17,017 nucleotides of DNA from Candidatus Kuenenbacteria bacterium CG10_big_fil_rev_8_21_14_0_10_36_11 (GTDB taxonomy: Bacteria > Patescibacteriota > Patescibacteriia > UBA2196). Positions 5,926 through 12,244 of this stretch are shown piece by piece. A model generated the notes under the pieces. The model was not told the DNA's origin. It worked only from the letters and a program-made list of their open reading frames with translations, and made no database searches. The DNA is taken from assembly GCA_002778535.1 (NCBI GenBank), contig PFBP01000029.1, positions 1 through 17,017 of the forward strand. Reading direction: 5' to 3'. A program made the position numbers and the translations under genes. The stretch's first letter is position 1, and each line of letters starts with the position of its first letter.

Positions 5926-7890
5926 ATGTTCAAACAACTTAAAATTATTTTCAGCACTAACTGGTTTTGGGCAATAGCTGTTTTTTTAATCAGTTTTTTT
6001 GTTTATATTTTGACTCTGGCGCCAACTGTTTCCATTGATGATTCAGGAGAACTGATTTCCGCAGCTGCAAATTTTGGAGTGCCGCATCCGTCTGGTTACC
6101 CATTATGGACAACACTCGGCCATGTTTTTAGCTATTTGCCTTTTGGCGCGGTTGCTTGGCGTATCAATTTAATGAGCGCGTTTTTTAGCGCTTTGACTGT
6201 AAGCATGGTTTATCTTTTAGTCGCAGAAATTTTAAAAAACTGGTTTATCACTTCTGTCATTTCTGCCTTTTTATTGTCATCCCCGCCCCGCATCGTGGTG
6301 CGGGGTAAACTCCAGCGGGGATCTCGTGGAATTACTAAAAGCGCTGGGATTCCCGCGCACGCGGGAATGACAAATAAATATTTTTTAAAATCAATTGCTT
6401 TTAGCGCAAGTTTGACTTTTGCTTTTATTAATTTATTCTGGAATAGCAGCGTGGTCGCGGAAGTTTATAGTTTGAATGTGTTTTTTGTCAGTTTAATTAT
6501 TTATCTGCTTTTGCTTTGGCAAGAGAAAAAAGAAAATAAATATTTGCTTTGGAGCGTGTTTTTATTCGGGCTGTCTTTAACAAATCACCAAATGATAGCT
6601 TTAATGGCGCCTGGTTTTTTGATTTTCGTGTTTTTAGTAGATAAAAAAATTTTGAAAAACCCTGATCTAATACTTAAATCTCTGTGTTTTTTTGTTTTGG
6701 GATTGGCGCTTTATTTATATCTGCCCCTTGCGTCCCATTTTAAACCAGCCATTGACTGGGGCCATCCGCATACTTGGCAAAATTTTTGGGCGCATATTAG
6801 CCGGGCGCAATACAGCGATTTTGCTTCTGGTTTTAATTGGTTAAGCAAATTAAGATTTAGCGGCGCTTTTGTTTTAACATTAGTCCGCGAATTATATTTT
6901 GTGCCTTGCGTTTTGGCTGTGCTTGGCATCTGGTTGTCGTTTAAAAAAAACTACAAAATCGGTTGGCTTTTATTTTTCGCTTTTTTAGGCAACAATGTTT
7001 TAATCATTTTTTTGCGTAATGCTCCTTATGGACTTACGAATGATTATTTGTATGAATTTTACTATTTGCCCAGTTTTTTAATTATGATTATTTGGCTTGC
7101 GATTGCCGCGGCTTTTTTATGGCAGAAAGTTGTTTTTAGGTTTTTAAAAAATATTTTGATTTTGAAAATTTTAATCCTGATTTTTATTCTAATTTGGCCA
7201 GCTTATTTATTGGTTAAGAATTATGGAAAAAATGATCAAAGCGATTTTTGGTTAGTTAATGATTACACTCATGCAATGCTTCAAAACATTGAGACAAATG
7301 CTATTTTGGTTCACTATGGCTGGGGCTCAATGGCCAATGACACAGAAATTTTTAGTTTGGTCTACGCTTTGACTGTGGAAAAAATCAGGCCGGATATCTA
7401 TTTGCTCACTGATTTAGATCTCTGGCCCGAAGAAAAATTTACTATTGATAAAGAATATTTAGCCATGAGTCAAGAGGAACGGAGGAAAAAAATTTTAACT
7501 TTTGGGCTGGCTATGGCTAAATCTGAAAATAGACCTCTTTATACTGATTTTTCCGTGATAAGCGATTTATTGCCAGAAAAAGTTGTGAGCCGTTCCTTGG
7601 GCAATGTTTATAAAATTTTTCCTTCTTTGGCTGAGATGCGGCAATACAAAATAGATTATTTTCAGCTGCCTGCTTTGCGCAATCTTGATGATGAACGTTT
7701 GAGAAATAATCTTTCTGCGAGCGATCTTATCTCTCGTTATTATTATCGCTTGGCTACTTATTATTTAGAACAGAACCAAAAATATTTAACCAATAATTAT
7801 TTGCAAAAAGCCATTGTTTATGATCGTGATGCTGATAGCCGCTATCTAAAAGATTTTATGATAAAAAGAACAGAATGGCAGGGAAAATAA
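5926..7890 (+). CDS. DUF2723 family GT-C-type membrane glycosyltransferase candidate
   Basis: This 654-aa polytopic membrane protein has the DUF2723 signature near its N-terminus: TLAPTVSIDDSGELISAA (30-47) followed by GVPHPSGYPL (51-60). It also has AVVAEVYSL-like VVAEVYSL (176-183) and GLSLTNHQ (215-222). DUF2723 proteins have the GT-C fold. Human TMEM260, a member, is a protein O-mannosyltransferase using a lipid-linked sugar. The acidic residues D38, D39 and E42 in the first outer loop are candidate catalytic residues. The C-terminal portion after about residue 500 is soluble. Residues 117-150 are not native: they are the translation of an inserted palindromic element. The start at 5926 is preferred over an upstream TTG at 5890, which lies in the terminator. 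The gene sits between pilin and prepilin peptidase, ending 4 nt before pilD. Pilin glycosylation is an inference. Confidence 0.88.
   Translation: MFKQLKIIFSTNWFWAIAVFLISFFVYILTLAPTVSIDDSGELISAAANFGVPHPSGYPLWTTLGHVFSYLPFGAVAWRINLMSAFFSALTVSMVYLLVAEILKNWFITSVISAFLLSSPPRIVVRGKLQRGSRGITKSAGIPAHAGMTNKYFLKSIAFSASLTFAFINLFWNSSVVAEVYSLNVFFVSLIIYLLLLWQEKKENKYLLWSVFLFGLSLTNHQMIALMAPGFLIFVFLVDKKILKNPDLILKSLCFFVLGLALYLYLPLASHFKPAIDWGHPHTWQNFWAHISRAQYSDFASGFNWLSKLRFSGAFVLTLVRELYFVPCVLAVLGIWLSFKKNYKIGWLLFFAFLGNNVLIIFLRNAPYGLTNDYLYEFYYLPSFLIMIIWLAIAAAFLWQKVVFRFLKNILILKILILIFILIWPAYLLVKNYGKNDQSDFWLVNDYTHAMLQNIETNAILVHYGWGSMANDTEIFSLVYALTVEKIRPDIYLLTDLDLWPEEKFTIDKEYLAMSQEERRKKILTFGLAMAKSENRPLYTDFSVISDLLPEKVVSRSLGNVYKIFPSLAEMRQYKIDYFQLPALRNLDDERLRNNLSASDLISRYYYRLATYYLEQNQKYLTNNYLQKAIVYDRDADSRYLKDFMIKRTEWQGK
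6274..6373 (+). repeat. 100-bp palindromic element inserted in frame in the DUF2723 gene
   Basis: The ends are 13-bp inverted repeats with one mismatch (6274-6286 and 6361-6373). Inside are CCCCGCA/TGCGGGG (6286-6292 with 6299-6305), ATCCCCG/CGGGGAT (6279-6285 with 6316-6322), and a 9-bp stem ATTCCCGCG/CGCGGGAAT (6349-6357 with 6360-6368). The base composition is far more GC-rich than the surroundings. The second half matches, from memory, the dispersed palindrome family in many bacteria whose translation reads IPAFAGMT; here it reads IPAHAGMT. It adds residues 117-150 between conserved parts of the protein without a stop codon, like the intragenic palindromic elements of Rickettsia. Confidence 0.85.
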
Positions 7891-7894
7891 TTTT

Positions 7895-8680
7895 ATGTTC
7901 TTAATCTATCTCTTTATTTTTATTTTCGGCGCTTGTGTTGGCTCATTTTTAAATGTGGTTATTTTAAGATTGCATTCAGGAGAAAAATTTATCCGCGGCC
8001 GTTCGCACTGTCAAAACTGCGGCCATGTTTTGTCTTGGCTGGAAAATATTCCTTTGGCAAGTTTTATTTTCTTACACGGCCGGTGTAAAAATTGCCAAAC
8101 AAAAATTTCCTGGCAGTATCCGCTTGTGGAATTTACCGCTGGAATTTTATTTATAATTCCTCTCTTCTTCTATCCCTCTATTCTTTTAATTCTTTATTCC
8201 TGGGCTGTCATTTCTTTTTTAATTATTATTTTTGTTTATGATTTCAAATATCAACTAATTTTGGACAAAATTATTTTGCCTGCCATTATAGTCGTTTTAT
8301 TTTCCCAGGCGTTTCTGTTAATTTTAAAAAATAATTTTAATTATTCACTACTCACTACTCACTACTCACTACTTATTTTTTCTGCTATAATTATCAGTAG
8401 TTTCTTTTTAGCGCAATATTTAATTTCGCGCGGCCGCTGGATTGGCGGCGGCGATATCCGCTTGGGATTTTTAATGGGCTTAATTCTTGGCTGGCCAAAT
8501 TGTTTGGTCGGATTATTTCTCGCTTATGTTTTGGGTTTAATTGTGAGTTTGCCTTTGTTAATATTCGGATTTAAAAAAATGTCATCGCAAATTCCTTTTG
8601 GCACTTTTTTGGCCGCAGCCACCTTGATTACTTTATTTTTCGGATCTGAAATTTTAACTTGGTATTTATCTTTATTATGA
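7895..8680 (+). CDS. pilD: Prepilin peptidase (PilD/GspO)
   Basis: This 261-aa membrane aspartic protease cleaves the leader of prepilins and N-methylates the new terminus. It begins with the family signature GACVGSFLNVVILRL (12-26). Next is the zinc-binding cytoplasmic domain with two CxxC pairs (C39/C42 and C64/C67) and WQYPLVEFTAG, both needed for the methylase part. Catalytic Asp candidates are D116 in VYDFKYQLI and D187 in GGGDIRLG. The rest is membrane helices, with a normal length overall. It starts 4 nt after the DUF2723 stop, and its stop overlaps the next start as ATGA. The odd part is residues about 151-161 (SLLTTHYSLLI), encoded by four tandem 7-bp units (8345-8372). Gaining or losing one unit would shift the frame before D187. 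Its substrates should be the five pilin-like proteins of this window. Confidence 0.96.
   Translation: MFLIYLFIFIFGACVGSFLNVVILRLHSGEKFIRGRSHCQNCGHVLSWLENIPLASFIFLHGRCKNCQTKISWQYPLVEFTAGILFIIPLFFYPSILLILYSWAVISFLIIIFVYDFKYQLILDKIILPAIIVVLFSQAFLLILKNNFNYSLLTTHYSLLIFSAIIISSFFLAQYLISRGRWIGGGDIRLGFLMGLILGWPNCLVGLFLAYVLGLIVSLPLLIFGFKKMSSQIPFGTFLAAATLITLFFGSEILTWYLSLL
8345..8372 (+). repeat. Four tandem TCACTAC heptamers inside pilD
   Basis: Units are perfect at 8345-8351, 8352-8358, 8359-8365 and 8366-8372. A 7-bp unit is not a multiple of 3. Reading past the tract in the +1 frame meets a stop at 8388-8390, and in the +2 frame at 8398-8400. Slippage by one or two units would truncate the peptidase before its second catalytic Asp (D187). 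Confidence 0.95.
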
Positions 8681-9225
8681 TTTTTTTTCAAAAAAAATTT
8701 TTTTCTGACCAACAAGGTTTTACTGCTCTGGAATTAGTGATCGTGGCTGGCATCATGGCTTTTTTATTAGTTTTAGTGTTGTCTAATTTCCGCGGTTTTG
8801 AACAAAGAAGCGCTCTTGACGGCGAAACAGACAAGCTGGCTTCTGTTTTGCGCCAGGCGCAAATCTGGGCTTTGACCGGCCAGACTTCAAGCGCCACAAG
8901 ATATTCTTATGGCGTGCATCTGGCCAAATGCGCCAGCGGCAGTTGCGTTTACATTCTTTTTAGAGACACTGAAACAGGCGGTAATAAACTTTATGATGCT
9001 GGCGAAGAAGTTGTCAGTTATACTTTACCCCAAGGCGTTTATGTTGACAGCCTCACGCCTAATATTTCCAATCAATCAGATATTGTATTTCTGGCGCCTC
9101 TTGGCCTTGTGTACATTAATGGCGCTGTGTCAGCGAGCGAAGAAGCGATTGTTTTAAAACATACGACAGGCAGACAAAAATCAGTGACTGTTAATCGCGT
9201 TTCAGGACAAATCAATGTTCAATAA
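8677..9225 (+). CDS. Minor pseudopilin, GspH/FimT-like
   Basis: This 182-aa prepilin has the leader MIFFQKKFFSDQQG, cleavage after G14, and then FTALELVIVAGIMAFLLVLV. Glu 19 is the +5 Glu. The size and the GE-like start of the soluble part (RSALDGETDKLASVLRQAQIWALTG) resemble GspH/FimT proteins. C85 and C90 in KCASGSC may form a disulfide. The ATG at 8677 overlaps the pilD stop as ATGA, which favours it over the in-frame TTG at 8659 and suggests translational coupling. With the next three genes it makes the GspH-I-J-K order. These minor pilins normally form the priming tip complex of type IV pili or type II secretion pseudopili. Family assignment rests on position and N-terminal features, since the globular parts diverge quickly. 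Confidence 0.9.
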   Translation: MIFFQKKFFSDQQGFTALELVIVAGIMAFLLVLVLSNFRGFEQRSALDGETDKLASVLRQAQIWALTGQTSSATRYSYGVHLAKCASGSCVYILFRDTETGGNKLYDAGEEVVSYTLPQGVYVDSLTPNISNQSDIVFLAPLGLVYINGAVSASEEAIVLKHTTGRQKSVTVNRVSGQINVQ

Positions 9226-9252
9226 AAATTAAGAACCAAAATTAAAAATGAA
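9226..9252 (+). repeat. Imperfect 13-bp A/T repeat at the GspH/GspI junction
   Basis: AATTAAGAACCAA (9227-9239) and AATTAAAAATGAA (9240-9252) match at 10 of 13 positions. The second contains the GspI ATG. It resembles the heptamer spacers further on but is less regular. Confidence 0.35.
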
Positions 9253-9751
9253 TAAAAATAATTTTATTAAAAATAATCTGGGTGTGACTCTGATTGAAAC
9301 TATTGTGGCTTTGAGCATTTTAACCACTGGCATTATTTCCGCCCTGGCTTTGATTACGAGTTCAATCTCTTATTCGCAAAGTTCAGAGCAGGCGATTGTG
9401 GTGGTTAATCTGGCGCGCGAAGGCTTGGAAATTGTCAGAAGTGTCAGGGAACTGCAGGGTTTTAGCGCGCTTGAATCCGGCGGGAGGCTCGCCAACATCA
9501 ACTATATCAATGGCGGTCTGGAATTATTAATGGCTGATAATTCTAATATTAAAAATTGCAGTAATTGTTTTTTAGAATTTTATAACGGCCGTTATTTGCA
9601 CAATAGCCCGAGCGAACCATCTGTTTTTAAAAGATTGATTACCGTGACAAATATCAGCGCGACAGAAAAAAATGTGGTCAGCCAGGTTTATTGGACAGAG
9701 CGCGGCCGCGAACATAATTTCATCTTGGAAGAGAATCTGACTGACTGGTAA
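9248..9751 (+). CDS. Minor pseudopilin, GspI/PilV-like
   Basis: This 167-aa prepilin has the leader MNKNNFIKNNLG, cleavage after G12, and then VTLIETIVALSILTTGIISAL. Glu 17 is the +5 Glu. The mature protein starts with Val rather than Phe, which is tolerated in this family. The helix continues into SEQAIVVVNLAREGLEIVRSVR, the region by which PilV/GspI proteins are usually recognised. A CxxC pair (C104, C107) sits in the globular part. Its place after GspH and before GspJ supports the GspI assignment. It probably forms part of the four-protein tip complex with its neighbours. No Shine-Dalgarno sequence precedes it. Confidence 0.88.
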   Translation: MNKNNFIKNNLGVTLIETIVALSILTTGIISALALITSSISYSQSSEQAIVVVNLAREGLEIVRSVRELQGFSALESGGRLANINYINGGLELLMADNSNIKNCSNCFLEFYNGRYLHNSPSEPSVFKRLITVTNISATEKNVVSQVYWTERGREHNFILEENLTDW

Positions 9752-9755
9752 AAAT

Positions 9756-9783
9756 GAATTATGAATAACGAATTATGAATTAT
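9756..9783 (+). repeat. Four tandem heptamers at the GspI/GspJ junction
   Basis: Units are GAATTAT, GAATAAC, GAATTAT, GAATTAT. The ATG of the GspJ gene (9782-9784) is formed by the last two bases of the tract plus the next G. The tract fills most of the 30-nt gap between the two genes, and is 28 bp, the same size as those at 8345 and 10348. Confidence 0.9.
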
Positions 9784-10345
9784 GGGAAAGAAAAAAATAA
9801 TAAACAATCAGCAAGGTTTTAGTTTAATGGAGCTTTTGGTGGCCACCAGCATTTTTGTGATTATTGCTCTGGCCAGCTTATCAATTTATGTCGCGACTCT
9901 ACGGGCCAGCCAAAAATCTTTGGCTTTAACGCGCGTCCAGCAGGAAGCCCAGCTTATTATGCAAGTGCTGGCCAAGAAAATCAGAACTTCGCATGTGAAT
10001 TATGATTATTCTGGTTATGTGAAGCCAATCATCAATCCCGAGGATGAGTTAGCTTTGACAGATTTAGCCGGCGATACTTATGTTTTTAAAAAAACAGGCG
10101 CGAGCGCGGCTGTTTCGGTTAATGGCGCAGCTGATAAAAATATTTCTGCCGACAATGTAAATGTGACTGATTTAAAATTTTTTATCAACCCAACCGCGAA
10201 CCCCTTTATCACACTTGATGAGCCGCCAAATTCTACTCCTTATGTGACTGTTATTTTAACTTTGTCATCAATCAAAGCCAGTCAAAGCGCTACTTTGACC
10301 ATTCAACAAACAGTGCCGCAAAGGTCTGGCGTGGAAGCGGAATGA
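9782..10345 (+). CDS. Minor pseudopilin, GspJ/PilW-like
   Basis: This 187-aa prepilin has the leader MGKKKIINNQQG, cleavage after G12, and then FSLMELLVATSIFVIIALASL. Glu 17 is the +5 Glu. The helix leads into RASQKSLALTRVQQEAQLIMQVLAKKIRT, which matches the PilW/GspJ pattern where this stretch precedes a beta-rich domain. There are no Cys residues. The ATG is created at the end of a heptamer repeat, and the leader contains NNQQG, shared with the genes at 8677 and 10384 (both have QQG). This suggests common recognition by PilD. In GspIJK-type complexes this protein binds GspI and GspK. Confidence 0.88.
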   Translation: MGKKKIINNQQGFSLMELLVATSIFVIIALASLSIYVATLRASQKSLALTRVQQEAQLIMQVLAKKIRTSHVNYDYSGYVKPIINPEDELALTDLAGDTYVFKKTGASAAVSVNGAADKNISADNVNVTDLKFFINPTANPFITLDEPPNSTPYVTVILTLSSIKASQSATLTIQQTVPQRSGVEAE

Positions 10346-10347
10346 AA

Positions 10348-10375
10348 TTTTTAATATCTAATTTTTAATTTCTAA
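10348..10375 (+). repeat. Four tandem heptamers at the GspJ/GspK junction
   Basis: Units are TTTTTAA, TATCTAA, TTTTTAA, TTTCTAA, agreeing with a TWTYTAA consensus. They fill most of the 38-nt gap. The copy number and length equal those at 8345 and 9756, although the unit sequence differs. Confidence 0.8.
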
Positions 10376-10383
10376 AATAATAC

Positions 10384-11094
10384 ATGAAAAAAATTACGGA
10401 CAATCAGCAAGGCATTTCTGTTCTTTTGGCAATTATGATTTTGTCCTCGCTTATGATTTTAACCATTGCTATTTCAGACATTGTTTTGCGCGTGGGCCGC
10501 TCCACCGAACAAATAGGCCAATCAGAAAAGGCCTACTTTGCCGCGGAAACTGCGGTGGAAAAAGCTCTTTACGAAATTGAAAAAAATAATACAATTTCTA
10601 ATTTAGATGTTACCACGCCGCAAACATTAGCCCAATCAAAAGCCAGTTGGACAAGAGTCGTGGCGCAGAATAATACTTTATCTATTTTATGCAGTTCAAT
10701 TGTTGGAGAGCCAGGCATTTGTGTTAACAGTTCCGGCGCTATTACAAATTCCAATCCTCTTCATGCACACCTTTTGGCCGGCAAATCTTTTCAAATTGAT
10801 CTGAATTTTTCAGGCATGTCTTTGCCCAGCACTTTATCTATTGCCTGGAGCGGGTCTGGCAAAGTGATTGCATCTAGCGCTACTGGTCAGAGTGTTTATA
10901 CCAGTTCCCCTGTGAGTTTAAGCAATTTAAACAGTTATCTGCGTGTTGTTAATACAGATAATCATTTAATTGATTTTGAATTAAAGCCATCCACTGGCAG
11001 CATTGCCGCGAGCATTATGGTAACAGGAACAGGTACGCTTGGTTCTGAAAAAAGAATTTTACAAGTAGAAAAAAAGATTTGGCAAATTTATTAA
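10384..11094 (+). CDS. Minor pseudopilin, GspK/PilX-like
   Basis: This 236-aa protein is the largest of the minor pilins, as expected of GspK. The leader is MKKITDNQQG with cleavage after G10, then ISVLLAIMILSSLMILTIAI. The +5 Glu is absent: the fifth mature residue is Leu 15. This matches GspK, which lacks Glu 5 and caps the tip. The segment AYFAAETAVEKALYEIEK (50-67) is the PilX/GspK N-terminal signature. Two Cys (in CSSIVGEPGIC) may form a disulfide. The remainder is beta-rich, Ser/Thr/Asn-rich and likely extracellular. It closes the cluster, and a bidirectional terminator follows at 11151. The GspK assignment is supported by missing Glu 5, size and order. The alternative is PilX, which is the same family at this level. 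Confidence 0.88.
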   Translation: MKKITDNQQGISVLLAIMILSSLMILTIAISDIVLRVGRSTEQIGQSEKAYFAAETAVEKALYEIEKNNTISNLDVTTPQTLAQSKASWTRVVAQNNTLSILCSSIVGEPGICVNSSGAITNSNPLHAHLLAGKSFQIDLNFSGMSLPSTLSIAWSGSGKVIASSATGQSVYTSSPVSLSNLNSYLRVVNTDNHLIDFELKPSTGSIAASIMVTGTGTLGSEKRILQVEKKIWQIY

Positions 11095-11107
11095 GATGCG
11101 GATAGTG

Positions 11108-11153
11108 CGAATTGTTACGAATATTTAAAATACGAATTATTACAAATACTAAA
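11108..11153 (+). repeat. Imperfect 21-bp direct repeat after GspK
   Basis: Blocks at 11108-11128 and 11133-11153 (both starting CGAATT and continuing with TTAC-AATA) match at most positions. They sit between the GspK stop and the terminator. They look like decayed spacer repeats. No other feature was seen in this gap. Confidence 0.5.
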
Positions 11154-11178
11154 AACAGCTTTACTCAAAGCTGTTTTT
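11151..11178. terminator. Bidirectional terminator between convergent genes
   Basis: A perfect 12-bp stem AAAAACAGCTTT/AAAGCTGTTTTT (11151-11162 with 11167-11178) encloses an ACTC loop. T-runs lie on the 3' side of both strands. It serves the pilin operon (ends 11094) on one side and the minus-strand gene (ends 11202) on the other. Confidence 0.9.
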
Positions 11179-11201
11179 AAATTTAAGTCAGTTAACTATT
11201 G

Positions 11202-11783
11202 CTATTTCACAATTTGAGTTTCTATTTTATCTGCGGTGAAAGAGATTTTGTTTTTAATATTTTCCTGGCTGGAAACCGTAATATTTTGGCCGATTTTTAA
11301 GTCCTCTTTAGTTAGCTCGGTTGATTTGATGCCCGCCGTGTTAGATTGGCTGGTTATTGTTTTGGGAATTAAAAGCCTGGAAATTTTTGTCTCCCCATCA
11401 ATTTTGACCATCAGCAGTTGGTCTTTAAGCAGATAGTTTTTACTGGCCAGGGCTTTGATAATCAGATAATCAGTTTTTATTTCTGTAATAACGCCAGCAT
11501 AAGCATAAACTTCCGCGGGCAAAATTTTGACATTTTTTTGCGGTGCGATGCTAAAAAATTCCGGCTCATAATATTTTTTTATAATCCAGGTTGCGGCCAC
11601 GAGAGCAAAAGCGGCCACAATCACAAGAGCGAGCCATGTGGCAAGGAGCAAATTATATTTTTTTTCTGGCTTAAAAGGCGTAATGGTTTGATTTTTATTA
11701 AGCATGGTTTTTGGTAAAGGCATAAATTTTTTAAAATTAAATTTTGTTTTATGTTTCTGACTTTTATTTTTTTGCTTGTGCAT
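11202..11783 (-). CDS. Membrane-anchored hypothetical protein with DUF5666-like domain
   Basis: This 193-aa protein has a very basic, Lys-rich cytoplasmic N-terminus (residues 1-42), one membrane helix (about 44-68) and an outer domain. The outer part reads as alternating short strands: YAGVITEIKTDYLIIKAL, then VKIDGETKISRLLI, and LKIGQNITVSS near the end. This is the pattern of small beta-barrel DUF5666-like domains, an assignment made by pattern only. The N-terminus is longer than needed for an anchor, and Met 21 or Met 27 are alternative starts. The -10 box lies only 4 nt before the first ATG, which could favour a later start. Its promoter shares its -35 with the RNHCP gene. A terminator at 11151 follows the stop by about 23 nt. 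The function is unknown. Confidence 0.82.
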   Translation of the reverse strand: MHKQKNKSQKHKTKFNFKKFMPLPKTMLNKNQTITPFKPEKKYNLLLATWLALVIVAAFALVAATWIIKKYYEPEFFSIAPQKNVKILPAEVYAYAGVITEIKTDYLIIKALASKNYLLKDQLLMVKIDGETKISRLLIPKTITSQSNTAGIKSTELTKEDLKIGQNITVSSQENIKNKISFTADKIETQIVK

Positions 11784-11787
11784 AAAT

Positions 11788-11816
11788 ATTATACCATCTT
11801 TTTATAATCTTGACAA
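11788..11816 (-). promoter_or_regulatory. Minus-strand promoter of the membrane-anchored gene
   Basis: On the minus strand, TTGTCA (11816-11811) is followed after 17 nt by TATAAT (11793-11788), with TG one base before it. The hexamer lies 4 nt before the ATG at 11783. The -35 overlaps that of the plus-strand promoter. Confidence 0.8.
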
Positions 11817-11837
11817 AAAAAATATAACTGGTATTTT
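11810..11837 (+). promoter_or_regulatory. Plus-strand promoter of the RNHCP gene
   Basis: Consensus TTGACA (11810-11815) is followed after 16 nt by TATTTT (11832-11837), with the extended -10 TG at 11829-11830. The predicted start, near 11844, leaves about 3 nt before the ATG at 11847, so the mRNA is probably leaderless. Confidence 0.75.
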
Positions 11838-11846
11838 AAACTTGTT

Positions 11847-12158
11847 ATGCCGCATACAAAGTTTATTAAAAAAGTTGAAAATTTTATCTGCGAAAAATGC
11901 GGAACAAAAGTTAAAGGCAATGGTTTTACTAATCACTGCCCCAATTGTTTATGGTCAAAGCATGTTGATATTCATCCAGGAGACAGAGGAGAAACCTGTG
12001 AAGGCTTAATGGAGCCAATCGCGGCTGAAGTTAAAAGAGATGATTATTTGATTTATTTTAAATGTCTGCGCTGCGGCTTTAAACATAAAGTCCGTTCAGC
12101 TAAAAACGATAATTTTGAAGTGATTTTGAAATTGGCGCATAAACCTTTGCAAGAATAA
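11847..12158 (+). CDS. RNHCP domain zinc protein
   Basis: This 103-aa protein matches the RNHCP family (Pfam PF12647), small proteins of unknown function named after a conserved motif. Here the motif reads TNHCPNC (28-34), with Thr in place of the usual Arg. Metal ligands are visible: C15/C18 in CEKCG, H30/C31/C34 in HCPNC, C51, and C73/C76 in CLRCG. This suggests two zinc ribbons. VDIHPGDRGETC follows, as is typical of the family. It is a complete single-domain protein. It is divergent from the minus-strand gene with overlapping promoters and followed by a terminator, so it is monocistronic. A role in RNA binding or translation is commonly imagined for such ribbons but not shown by the sequence. 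Confidence 0.93.
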   Translation: MPHTKFIKKVENFICEKCGTKVKGNGFTNHCPNCLWSKHVDIHPGDRGETCEGLMEPIAAEVKRDDYLIYFKCLRCGFKHKVRSAKNDNFEVILKLAHKPLQE

Positions 12159-12163
12159 AGAAT

Positions 12164-12186
12164 AAGCGCTTTAAGAGCGTTTTTTT
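12164..12186 (+). terminator. Rho-independent terminator after the RNHCP gene
   Basis: The stem AAGCGCT/AGCGTTT (one G-U pair) with loop TTAAG spans 12164-12182, followed by a run of seven T (12180-12186). It lies just after the stop at 12158. Confidence 0.75.
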
Positions 12187-12188
12187 AA

Positions 12189-12217
12189 TTGACTAAATCA
12201 TTAAAAAAAATTATACT
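12189..12217 (+). promoter_or_regulatory. valS promoter
   Basis: TTGACT (12189-12194) is followed after a 17-nt spacer by TATACT (12212-12217). The start near 12224 leaves a 21-nt A/T-only leader before the ATG at 12245. No Shine-Dalgarno site is visible. Confidence 0.7.
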
Positions 12218-12244
12218 TAAAATACTAAAATATTTTATATTATT

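Noticed and set aside
8345..8372. CRISPR array
   Set aside because: Units are only 7 bp with no spacers, and no cas gene is in the window.
11418..11717. Plus-strand open frame of 99 codons
   Set aside because: It overlaps the minus-strand anchored protein, which has a promoter, a membrane helix and a terminator; the plus frame has none.
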